NCBI GenBank assembly: GCA_031271685.1
Contig: JAISVH010000090.1
Span: forward strand, 1 to 36,908
Direction: 5' to 3'
From: Eubacterium sp.
GTDB lineage: Bacteria > Bacillota > Clostridia > Oscillospirales > Ruminococcaceae
Length of the DNA: 36,908 bases
Made by a program: the position numbers and the translations under genes. Shown here one piece after another: positions 1-8,532 of the stretch; position 1 is the stretch's first letter; each line of letters opens with the position of its first letter. The notes under the pieces are model-generated. The model had not been told where the DNA came from and ran no database searches. It worked only from the letters and a program-made list of their open reading frames with translations.

Positions 1-43
1 TGCCGTCCAACGGGTTTCTTTCTTTTGTATAATTATCCGGCAT
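1..43 (-). CDS. 5' end of a truncated CDS (MPDNYTKERNPLDG...), product unknown
   Basis: Minus-strand ATG at 43 preceded by GGAAAGGTGAG ribosome binding site; frame open to window edge; only 14 aa visible. Confidence 0.5.
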   Translation of the reverse strand, partial: MPDNYTKERNPLDG

Positions 44-244
44 AGTTTACTCACCTTTCCAAAACAAACATAAAAACAATTTTATTTAAATACAAGCAAT
101 TTTACTCCAATATATATAATAACATATTATTTTAAAAATTTCTACTGTTTTTAAAATAAAATTTACATGTTTTGCTTATTATTTTTATTATTAAAACATT
201 ATTTGTTATTTTTATTAAAAAAGTGTAAATCTTTTTTATTTTGC

Positions 245-273
245 TTGACTTTCATATTTAGTTTATGTATAAT
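245..273 (+). promoter_or_regulatory. Sigma-A-type promoter, TTGACT-17 nt-TATAAT, upstream of the EpsG-like gene
   Basis: TTGACT at 245-250 and TATAAT at 268-273 with exact 17-nt spacer in AT-rich intergenic DNA. Confidence 0.7.
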
Positions 274-330
274 AATTAATGTGTTATAGTCTAATAATCA
301 TAATTATTAAAAGAATCGGGCGAATTATTA

Positions 331-1482
331 ATGCTTATATATGTGCTGTTGCCTACCCTGATGTTATCGACCGGCTTTATTTTCCGCAGGATTAAGGGAT
401 TTAAGTGGTTATATAGTGCATTTTGGGGATGCGCGTTGTTTTTCATAGCGGCAATAAGAAAATATACAGGCCACGATTATGTGCTTTATGAAAATTGGTA
501 TAACTCGTTTTATGAGCATACTATTGATTCTATGACCTATTATTTCCGACAAGAAAAGGGATTTATAATACCCCTAAAGCTAATGCGCGACTATAACGTT
601 TCAGCCCAGATTGTTTTTGCAATAATCGCATTGGTTATTACGGTTTTGCTTGTTTTATATGTTTATAACAACTCAAAAAACGTATGCGTAAGCCTTGTTT
701 CTTTTGTGCTTTTCGGGTTTTATTTTAATTCCCTTAATTTTATGCGTCAGATTATCGCGGCGCTTATTGTATGCTTCGCCTATAACTGTATAAAAGAAAG
801 CAGGCCCTTCAGGTTCACGGCGTTTATCCTTTTGGCGGCGGTATTTCATGTTTCGGCGCTTATGATGTTACCTTTTTACTTTATACTTAAAATTAAGATG
901 AATAGGGTAACGACCCCATTATTTATTGTAGCGGGAATTGCTTTATGGATTTTTTCAGAGCCGGCTTTGCAGTTTGCCACACGCTATTTCTATACGGATT
1001 ACGATGTCTTAAACAGCGCACATATGACGGTTGGCCTTCCTCCGGCTTTTACCATATTGTTTGGAGTTTTTGGCGTGACGGCATTTGTCTTGCAAAAGTT
1101 GCTTGTAAATGACAAAAACAAAAACTCTATTTTTATCACAGCTATATTTTTTGGGGTTTTCTTTGAGTTTGTCGGCATGAAACACTCTGTTGTGTCAAGG
1201 CTCAGCCTTTATTTCTTAATTCCAGCGACCTTAATACTCAGCGCGCAGATGTTTGAAAAGCTTAAGGGCCTGTATTTTGAAAAGTTCGGTGAAAATAAAA
1301 AAAGGCTTTATCTAATAAGCTCGGCGACTGTTGCAGGAGCGTTGGTTTTTTTTGGCACGCTTTACGGATATCTGCTTAAAAGCGATAATAATGGTGTGGT
1401 TCCTTATAATACGTTTTTTTCGGACTTAACTTTTGACGAATTTGAATACATGCGTGACGGATTAAGAAGGGAGGCCGAATGA
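331..1482 (+). CDS. EpsG-family polysaccharide polymerase-like membrane protein
   Basis: 383-aa polytopic protein; 'AAIRKYTGHDYVLYENWYN', 'NFMRQIIAALIVCFAY' and 'FHVSALMMLPFY' are typical of the EpsG family. Confidence 0.75.
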   Translation: MLIYVLLPTLMLSTGFIFRRIKGFKWLYSAFWGCALFFIAAIRKYTGHDYVLYENWYNSFYEHTIDSMTYYFRQEKGFIIPLKLMRDYNVSAQIVFAIIALVITVLLVLYVYNNSKNVCVSLVSFVLFGFYFNSLNFMRQIIAALIVCFAYNCIKESRPFRFTAFILLAAVFHVSALMMLPFYFILKIKMNRVTTPLFIVAGIALWIFSEPALQFATRYFYTDYDVLNSAHMTVGLPPAFTILFGVFGVTAFVLQKLLVNDKNKNSIFITAIFFGVFFEFVGMKHSVVSRLSLYFLIPATLILSAQMFEKLKGLYFEKFGENKKRLYLISSATVAGALVFFGTLYGYLLKSDNNGVVPYNTFFSDLTFDEFEYMRDGLRREAE

Positions 1483-2051
1483 TTGTGAATTATCGCAAAT
1501 TTGACGAATATGCATACAATAATAAGGCATTTTCGATTTATTGCGCAAAAAAGCTAAGAAGGACATTGAATCTTAAATATAGCCGCGACATAGCTTTAAT
1601 AGTGGGGTTAACCTTCGCAGCGGCTTTTTGGCAATTTGAGGGGTTTTATCTTTGGGCAGAACCTGTAAAAATTTTTGCTTCACTTTTCACTTGTTTGATG
1701 TGGATATATATTTCATTTATATACGGCTTTAAGCGACGAGATAGCTTTATTTTTTTCATACTCGGATATTGGTTTGTACCGCAAGCATTTATAATTTGGT
1801 TTTCAAGCACGCCCGTTACTGAATATGACAGGTATTTGGATCTGATCTCCAATATTTCAAATATATTGGTTCGGTCGCCGGTTATGGCTGTTGAAAATAT
1901 AACGGAAATAAATTGGCACATCACTGTGGTTGTATTAGTTGTTATTTGCGAGGTTTTTTTTGCACTAGGTTACAATATCAGATATTCGCTTAGAAAATCC
2001 GAATGGTACCGAGAATTTAGGTCTCGCAGTAAAAATAATAAATATATATAA
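1479..2051 (+). CDS. Hypothetical membrane protein
   Basis: 190 aa, several TM segments; start overlaps the stop of the upstream gene (ATGA-type coupling). Confidence 0.7.
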   Translation: MIVNYRKFDEYAYNNKAFSIYCAKKLRRTLNLKYSRDIALIVGLTFAAAFWQFEGFYLWAEPVKIFASLFTCLMWIYISFIYGFKRRDSFIFFILGYWFVPQAFIIWFSSTPVTEYDRYLDLISNISNILVRSPVMAVENITEINWHITVVVLVVICEVFFALGYNIRYSLRKSEWYREFRSRSKNNKYI

Positions 2052-2071
2052 TTAAATAAGGAGTCAACTTT

Positions 2072-3049
2072 ATGAAAAGAGAAATAACATCATTATTTGT
2101 CGTTTTGGCCGTGGCATTTTGTTCTGTTGTTACGGCTTCGGCGGCAGGCTATGGCGAATCGCCAGGTTACCGCCCATCCGGCGGCAACGGCGGAAGCAGC
2201 ATAGCCGGGACAAGGGAAGTGCCGGGCGAAACGGCCGGCAGCGCTGTTGCGGCAGGTCAGGCGATAAATATTAACAAGTCCGGCGGGGCGGTTTCACTGG
2301 AAACATTGCAAAAAATAATTGCCGAAAACGTAGACAAAGACAATGTCAATATAAAATTTGTGTCTGACAAAAAGGGCAACGAATACATACTTGAAATTCC
2401 GTTGGACTCAATAAACTCTCCCAGAACGCTTAACGTTCTAATGGATATTATCAAGTCGGATAAAATTACCATGCATGTGGGCAGTGAAAAAATTCAGGTC
2501 CCTGAGGGTTCGTTGCGCATTGTACCCACTATGAAGGGCGATTTCGGTATGGATTTTAATCTAACCTTTCCGGAATCTCATTTTAAAGACTTAGGCGATG
2601 ATATTAATGGCATGAAGCTTATCTATGTTAATGCTAAAACTCTAGAAACAAAAGAAATATTTGAGTTTATTCCTTTTAACGAGGATGGAAGCATCACCGT
2701 AACTATAAATAAGGCATCCTATTACTACCTTTTACCTGTTGCACAGCCTTTGGCAATTGAAGACGAAGTGACCGAGGATAAAGAAGAAGCTTCAGAAGAA
2801 AATGAACCGATTAATGATAATGACACAGATCCCGATCAAAACGCCATAGACATTGACGATACAGATATCATCTACAGCGATGATGATGGAGAGCTTTCTG
2901 ATGATGATGAAGAAGAGGATAGCAGCCCGTGGTGGAACAGCGATGGGGGCGAACTCAATCCTCCTACCGGCGTGGTTATTGGAGGTACGGCAATTGCCGG
3001 ATTATCGGCGGCTATTGCCATAATTTCTAAAAAACGCAGGAGAAGATAA
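2072..3049 (+). CDS. Secreted surface protein with NPPTG-type cell-wall sorting signal
   Basis: Signal peptide MKREITSLFVVLAVAFCSVVTASAA; acidic linker; C-terminal NPPTG + hydrophobic segment + KKRRRR; RBS AAGGAG. Confidence 0.8.
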   Translation: MKREITSLFVVLAVAFCSVVTASAAGYGESPGYRPSGGNGGSSIAGTREVPGETAGSAVAAGQAININKSGGAVSLETLQKIIAENVDKDNVNIKFVSDKKGNEYILEIPLDSINSPRTLNVLMDIIKSDKITMHVGSEKIQVPEGSLRIVPTMKGDFGMDFNLTFPESHFKDLGDDINGMKLIYVNAKTLETKEIFEFIPFNEDGSITVTINKASYYYLLPVAQPLAIEDEVTEDKEEASEENEPINDNDTDPDQNAIDIDDTDIIYSDDDGELSDDDEEEDSSPWWNSDGGELNPPTGVVIGGTAIAGLSAAIAIISKKRRRR

Positions 3050-3056
3050 GGGTTAT

Positions 3057-3086
3057 TTTAAACGCCGCTTTTGAGCGGCGTTTAAA
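3057..3086 (+). terminator. Hairpin terminator after the NPPTG protein
   Basis: Perfect 12-bp inverted repeat TTTAAACGCCGC-TTTTGA-GCGGCGTTTAAA just after the stop codon. Confidence 0.7.
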
Positions 3087-3145
3087 TTTAGAACCCAATA
3101 TTTTCGTCTTTGGTTCAGGCTAATATCAAGAAAATAAGCTTTTCA

Positions 3146-3172
3146 AGCATCTGCGGCCGAGCCGCAGATGCT
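3146..3172. terminator. Palindrome between convergent genes (likely bidirectional terminator)
   Basis: AGCATCTGCGGC-CGA-GCCGCAGATGCT, 12-bp perfect arms, between convergent stops. Confidence 0.6.
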
Positions 3173-3179
3173 ATTTTGG

Positions 3180-4274
3180 TTATACAACTTTTAAAAAGCA
3201 ACAGCAATTTTCTCCGAATACATTTGACATGTTCTGTTGGTATTCTGTTTTTAAACTCTCTGGTATAAACGCTAATATTGTACCGGCAAATCCGCCTCCG
3301 TGAACACGAAACGCTCCTTCACCGCCCAAAACTTTTTCTGACAACCAAAGCGCCAATGTTAAGCCCTGCCTATTGGGCGACGATACGCTATAAACGTTTT
3401 GTAAATATTCAAGTGAAGATATCCCCGCTTCTCTTACTAGTTTTAAAAATTCGTCGATATTCTCAGCTTCGAGAGCGTTGGCTTGTTTTAATACTCTTGC
3501 ATTTTCTCCGAAGAAATGCGCCGCCCTTAGCACCGCTCGGTCACCGAAACGGCGCAGTCCTTTGATGTTTTTATAAAAGGTCTCCGGGGCTACCTCTCGA
3601 AGGACGCTTTTTCCAAAATATCCTGCTATATTTTTCATTTCTTCAAAAACGGACGTGTAATCGGAGGTCAAATCCGCGTGTGAACCGCCGGTATTCACTA
3701 CACATATCTCATACCCTGAAAACTTAATATCAATAGGTCTTATAAGAGGATTTTCACTGTCATAGAAATCTATCATCATCAGTCCGCCAAAGCTTGACGC
3801 CATCTGATCCATCAGTCCGCAGGGTTTTCCAAAATAAACGCTTTCAGCATACTGACCAGCTATTGCCATATCCCTTTGAGAAATATTTAACTTATATAAA
3901 CCTGATAAAACCTTTGCGATAAGTATTTCAAACGCCGCAGAACTGGACAGTCCCGCCCCGGCAGGGAGACTAGAGCTTATCTTGCCGTCAAATCCGCCTA
4001 TATTATGGCCGTTTGATTTTAGCCATGCTGCAACGCCGCGTATCAGCGATGCGGGTTTCCCTTTTTCTTCCGAGCGAGGGACAAGGTCATTTAAATCAAT
4101 TTTTGTGCGGCCAAAACCCGCGGAATCAATTTTTATTATGTTTAGGTTATTTATAACGGCTTTGCAGATTGTCTTTAAGTTTATTGCAGCAGTCAAGACC
4201 CTTCCGTGCTGATGGTCTGTATGGTTTCCGCCTATTTCAATCCGGCCCGGCGCTGCGAAAATTTGCTCACTCAT
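3180..4274 (-). CDS. Galactokinase-family GHMP kinase
   Basis: 'APGRIEIGGNHTDHQHGRVL', 'LPAGAGLSSSAAFE', 'CGLMDQMASSFGG', 'RVHGGGFAGT' GHMP/galactokinase motifs. Confidence 0.88.
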   Translation of the reverse strand: MSEQIFAAPGRIEIGGNHTDHQHGRVLTAAINLKTICKAVINNLNIIKIDSAGFGRTKIDLNDLVPRSEEKGKPASLIRGVAAWLKSNGHNIGGFDGKISSSLPAGAGLSSSAAFEILIAKVLSGLYKLNISQRDMAIAGQYAESVYFGKPCGLMDQMASSFGGLMMIDFYDSENPLIRPIDIKFSGYEICVVNTGGSHADLTSDYTSVFEEMKNIAGYFGKSVLREVAPETFYKNIKGLRRFGDRAVLRAAHFFGENARVLKQANALEAENIDEFLKLVREAGISSLEYLQNVYSVSSPNRQGLTLALWLSEKVLGGEGAFRVHGGGFAGTILAFIPESLKTEYQQNMSNVFGENCCCFLKVV

Positions 4275-4312
4275 TTATTCAGTTGCCTCCGTGCGGATAA
4301 TATAGTCGTCAA

Positions 4313-4453
4313 TTTAAAAACCATAAAAAAGGTTTTTAAACAGCGGCAAAGCCCACTAGCACACCTAAGGTGTGCTAGTGACTATGAAGCAAGGCCGCCT
4401 TCGGCGGCACGCGGCGTATGCCGCGTTTTAAAAACGCATTTAGCGTTTTTAAA
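4313..4453. repeat. Array of five consecutive perfect inverted repeats
   Basis: Arms at 4313-4322/4331-4340, 4354-4365/4369-4380, 4394-4399/4403-4408, 4409-4415/4420-4426, 4427-4437/4443-4453. Confidence 0.85.
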
Positions 4454-4510
4454 CTAACTATCAAGTATCATGTTAAAGCTTTCGCGTTATTATTCTTGAT
4501 ATTTTCAAAG

Positions 4511-7189
4511 TTAACTAACTATAGGCGTTTTTTTGCTATGTTCTCTCAACAGCAAATCCGTTAGCGGATTTCTTTCGCTGTCCGGCTGTAAATTGCTGAA
4601 GTCTGCTCCATAATTTTCGGTTGAATCGCCCGTGTTTTCTTTGTTCTCGTCGGGGCCCCGTTCTTCTTCGCTCATGTTAGGCTGCAAAAATCCGTGCATA
4701 TCGATAGTTCCGTCGGGTTTAAAGCTTGGCTCAACGAACGGGTTTTCAGGATTGAAAAAATCAATAAAAGGCTGGTCGGTGTCTTTATATGTTCCGCGCT
4801 CTGGAACATATAATCCTTCGGGAACATTAACAATGTCGATATCTCCGGATATATAGCTGACACTTAAGCTTTTCTCTTTATCAACCTCAATGTCTCCGCT
4901 TTCAATCAGAAGATTTCCAACTGCTTCAAATTTTTCATCGTCATTTTCAGGTTCATAGTTTGTATAAAACCTAAGCCCTCTGCCGTTCCTGAAAAGAGTG
5001 TTTTTATACGCCCTTACGCCCGCGCCCGAATTGCTAGATATCCCGTCGCCATAATTCAAAAATGAAATACTATTTGTTATAGTGTGCGTTCCAAGAATAT
5101 GTGATCCGCCAAGCTTAAAGCCCTGCGCTGCTATCTGCTTCGCCTCGGCAAAACTACCGCCGTTTTCATCATAATCGTAAGTTGGCAGCCCGTTTCCGTA
5201 AGAAATACAGGAATCAATTTCGATGGCTCCGATCGGACCGGTGGAGGACTGTGCAAAAAGGTCGTAGCCATCGTCGATATTAAAGCTGGCAATACAGTAT
5301 TTAAGTTTATTGCCGTTGCCTACCGTTAGTTTCATGGCGTAGCCGTCTGCATTGTTTCTCATTGCATCAACACAGTTGCGTGCGTGACAGCTCACGAAGT
5401 AATTGTCTCGAGGCCACATTTCAAAAGGCTCATACGAACTTCCGCTTAAGCTTATGCCGGAATCTGCCACATCATGGACATAAACCTTTTCAATACGATT
5501 TCGGTTGCCTTGAACATAAATCGGCTTACCCAACACCTTTGAGTTGCAGATTTCAATGTTATAAATATGCCAGTCGCTACCTCGGATTATCAGCCCTCCG
5601 TTTTTAGAATTTGAGAGGTCAAATATGGCGCCCGGTTCGCCAATGAGTGTGGCACCGTCGTTGCCGCGCGGAATGGTAAGGCAGGTTTTAAAATAATATT
5701 TCCCTTTCATGGCCACTATTTGCTGACCCGGCTTAGCATAATTTAGGGCAGTTTTCAGGGTAACTGGATCCTCGCGGGTACCCGACCCGTTTGGAGAACC
5801 TTTAATTGAGGCATAGATCGTTTGATCGACAGGGGCAATTTCTTTCATAGTTACAGAAAAGCTTTTGTAGATAGGTTCATAGTCGGAAAAATCAAAATAC
5901 TCTGATGGCAAGGCAGTTTGCTTTTCCCGAGCTGCCGGATAGATTACGGCTTTAAATTTGTTTTCGCCGTTATCTAAACTTATTGAAAGTTCCAGTCGCT
6001 TATTCGCTGTGATATTCCCGGTTTCAATTGTGTTTCCTATATCGTCCCGCAACTCAAATTTACCGGTTACATTTGAGTAAAATCCGGCTTTATAGTTTTC
6101 AGAGCCGGAATAAATTCCGGAGTCAAGGGTAAGGGTTTTTAATACGGTCTTTTTTGGCCGCTCTTCTTTTTGACCATCTTTAATCGGGTCGGGAGCGTGA
6201 GATTCAAAGCTTATTCCGCTCACTTCGATCGCTATTTTGCGCGAAGCGAAAAATCCAACGTAATACCGATCCTTATCCTGAACGCGAAGTAAATCTGGTT
6301 CATAACAGGTGAGCATAGGATATTCGTATTTTATCTCTTTTCCATCGATGATCGAGCTTAACAGTTCGGCGCGAAAACCGGAGCTATCTTTTTTTAGCCT
6401 TAGGCGATATATGTCTCCGACTTTCCACCTGACCGGATAATCTGTCGCCGCTCCGTCGTCGTTGCTGAACTTTAGGTTTTTATAGTCTATATTAAAGTCG
6501 GGGTCAAAGCACTCTGTGTCAAAGCCGTAGCTATCAAGTCCATCGGGCGCAGACATGCCGGAAGAATCAGTAAATCCTGTCTTGACTATAATACCCGGCG
6601 CGCCCTGAACGGTGGTGTAGGTGCCGTCTCTTAGGTAACGATGGCGGCCGAATCCCGCTGTGATTGAATTAAAATATGGGTTGGCATCAAGTTTTGGGGC
6701 AATATCGGTCGCGATAATTCCGAATGCTGACTGATTGTCGATGATTTGAGCGTCATTCACGCGATCAACTATTTTGATATCACCTTCAATAGTCCAATTT
6801 TCATTATCCGGTTCTATCTCAGTGAAAAAGTAAGTAAACCCGTTATGTCCCTCGGTATATTTTGTCCCGGCATCGGGCTCCATATAAACTTTTTTTGGGA
6901 ATACGCCGTCCTCAGCGGTGTATGCTTTAAACTCGGTGCCGGTTGCTCGGGAGTTCCCGTTGATAGTGTTTGAGGCGTCATTGGGTTTTACTTCGGCTGC
7001 CGGATTGTCATAAAGCAACACGCGATTGTTTTTGTTGCTTCCGCCTTTTCCAACAGAGCCGTAAAACCAACCTCGGGTGGACTCTTCCGCACTGACCTCA
7101 GACGTGCTCAACGAAAGCGCCAAACCAACTGAAAGAACGATAGCAAATGCCGACATCGCTATCCCGATACAAATTCTAGATTTAGGCAT
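4511..7189 (-). CDS. Secreted right-handed parallel beta-helix protein, PL9-type pectate lyase-like
   Basis: Signal peptide; 'IYASIKGSPNGSGTREDPVTLKTALNYAKPGQQIVAMKGKY', 'NADGYAMKLTVGNGNKLKYCIASFNIDDGYDLF', 'QGFKLGG' resemble PL9 pectate lyases. Confidence 0.8.
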   Translation of the reverse strand: MPKSRICIGIAMSAFAIVLSVGLALSLSTSEVSAEESTRGWFYGSVGKGGSNKNNRVLLYDNPAAEVKPNDASNTINGNSRATGTEFKAYTAEDGVFPKKVYMEPDAGTKYTEGHNGFTYFFTEIEPDNENWTIEGDIKIVDRVNDAQIIDNQSAFGIIATDIAPKLDANPYFNSITAGFGRHRYLRDGTYTTVQGAPGIIVKTGFTDSSGMSAPDGLDSYGFDTECFDPDFNIDYKNLKFSNDDGAATDYPVRWKVGDIYRLRLKKDSSGFRAELLSSIIDGKEIKYEYPMLTCYEPDLLRVQDKDRYYVGFFASRKIAIEVSGISFESHAPDPIKDGQKEERPKKTVLKTLTLDSGIYSGSENYKAGFYSNVTGKFELRDDIGNTIETGNITANKRLELSISLDNGENKFKAVIYPAAREKQTALPSEYFDFSDYEPIYKSFSVTMKEIAPVDQTIYASIKGSPNGSGTREDPVTLKTALNYAKPGQQIVAMKGKYYFKTCLTIPRGNDGATLIGEPGAIFDLSNSKNGGLIIRGSDWHIYNIEICNSKVLGKPIYVQGNRNRIEKVYVHDVADSGISLSGSSYEPFEMWPRDNYFVSCHARNCVDAMRNNADGYAMKLTVGNGNKLKYCIASFNIDDGYDLFAQSSTGPIGAIEIDSCISYGNGLPTYDYDENGGSFAEAKQIAAQGFKLGGSHILGTHTITNSISFLNYGDGISSNSGAGVRAYKNTLFRNGRGLRFYTNYEPENDDEKFEAVGNLLIESGDIEVDKEKSLSVSYISGDIDIVNVPEGLYVPERGTYKDTDQPFIDFFNPENPFVEPSFKPDGTIDMHGFLQPNMSEEERGPDENKENTGDSTENYGADFSNLQPDSERNPLTDLLLREHSKKTPIVS

Positions 7190-7313
7190 GAGAAACCCTC
7201 CTATTACAATATATAGTGAATCAAATTAAAAAACGGGCTAAAAGCTTTGCAATAAACAGAGGAATAACTTTTTGTTGTGCAGTTTGATTTTTTATTGCCT
7301 ATTAGTAAAACTG

Positions 7314-8492
7314 CTATATCTGTTTTAAGTACGCCTTAAGCGCCTCGACCATGTCTGTCTTTTCCCACTTAACGTTTAAATCCTCTCGGCCCATATGTCC
7401 GTATGACGCGAGCTTTCTGTACTGCGGCTTTCTTAATTCCAACATGTCTATGATTGCTGAAGGGCGGAGATCAAAAACATTATTTACCGCTTCGGCTATT
7501 TTTTCATCCGAAACAATTCCTGTGCCGAAGGTTTCTACCAACACGGAAACAGGGCTTGCAACCCCAATGGCGTAGGCAAGTTCGATTTCGCATTTTTTCG
7601 CAAGCCCGGCCGCCACAATATTCTTGGCTACATATCGCGCGGCATAAGCGGCGCTTCGGTCAACCTTAGTCGGATCTTTGCCCGAAAATGCCCCGCCGCC
7701 GTGACGGGCATAGCCCCCATAGGTGTCTACAATTATTTTTCTGCCGGTGAGCCCCGAATCTCCCTGTGGACCGCCGATGACAAATCTGCCGGTGGGGTTA
7801 ACGTAATATTTAGTATCGGCATCCAATAAATTCGTCGGTATAGTTGTCTTTATAACTTTTTCCAGAACATCCTCGCGTATCGTCGAAAGGTCCGTATCTT
7901 CTTTGTGTTGGGAGGATATCACAACGGTGTCGACCCTGATTGGTCTGCCGTCTTCATACTCTACCGTTACCTGAGATTTACCGTCGGGCAAAAGATAAGG
8001 AAGCGTTCCATTTTTTCGAACTTCGGCCAGTTTAAGCGCGAGTTTATGTGAAAGAGAGATTGGCAGCGGCATAAGTTCAGGTGTTTCATTGCATGCAAAG
8101 CCGAACATCATGCCTTGGTCTCCCGCTCCGGTATCGTTTGCCGCTTTTCCTCTTGTTTCCAACGCATCGTCAACTCCCATTGCAATGTCGCCCGACTGTT
8201 CGTCGATAGAGGTTATTACCGAACAGGTTTTGCAATCAAAGCCATAAGTTGCGTTATCATAGCCGATATTTTTTATAACATCTCGGACTACTTTCGGGAT
8301 ATCAACATAAGCGTTGGTAGTTATTTCCCCCATAACTAGAACCATGCCGGTGGTAGTAGCCGTTTCACAGGCGACTCTTGACGCAGGGTCCTGACTCAAT
8401 AATTCATCCAACACCGCGTCTGATATTTGGTCGCAGATCTTATCAGGATGCCCCTCCGTTACGCTTTCAGATGTAAATAAAGATTTAGCCAT
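7314..8492 (-). CDS. metK: S-adenosylmethionine synthetase
   Basis: '[24 protein letters not shown]', '[16 protein letters not shown]', '[27 protein letters not shown]'. Confidence 0.98.
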   Translation of the reverse strand: MAKSLFTSESVTEGHPDKICDQISDAVLDELLSQDPASRVACETATTTGMVLVMGEITTNAYVDIPKVVRDVIKNIGYDNATYGFDCKTCSVITSIDEQSGDIAMGVDDALETRGKAANDTGAGDQGMMFGFACNETPELMPLPISLSHKLALKLAEVRKNGTLPYLLPDGKSQVTVEYEDGRPIRVDTVVISSQHKEDTDLSTIREDVLEKVIKTTIPTNLLDADTKYYVNPTGRFVIGGPQGDSGLTGRKIIVDTYGGYARHGGGAFSGKDPTKVDRSAAYAARYVAKNIVAAGLAKKCEIELAYAIGVASPVSVLVETFGTGIVSDEKIAEAVNNVFDLRPSAIIDMLELRKPQYRKLASYGHMGREDLNVKWEKTDMVEALKAYLKQI

Positions 8493-8532
8493 TATTTCCC
8501 CTCCAATATTATATGCGTGTTTTGCGGTTGTT

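Noticed and set aside
2750-2930. Tandem acidic repeat region as a satellite
   Set aside because: Asp/Glu-rich coding bias in a surface-protein linker, without a defined repeat unit.
3278-3565. Plus-strand ORF of 95 aa
   Set aside because: Antisense to galactokinase; a shadow ORF. The same applies to the other short ORFs inside metK, dnaX, recR, nadB, hflX, M23 and mutase genes.
4354-4380. CRISPR-like repeat
   Set aside because: The palindromes in this region are all different and lack regular repeat-spacer structure.
8493-8532. Possible SAM riboswitch upstream of metK
   Set aside because: Only 40 bp separate metK from the upstream co-oriented gene; too short for a SAM aptamer and no aptamer motif seen.
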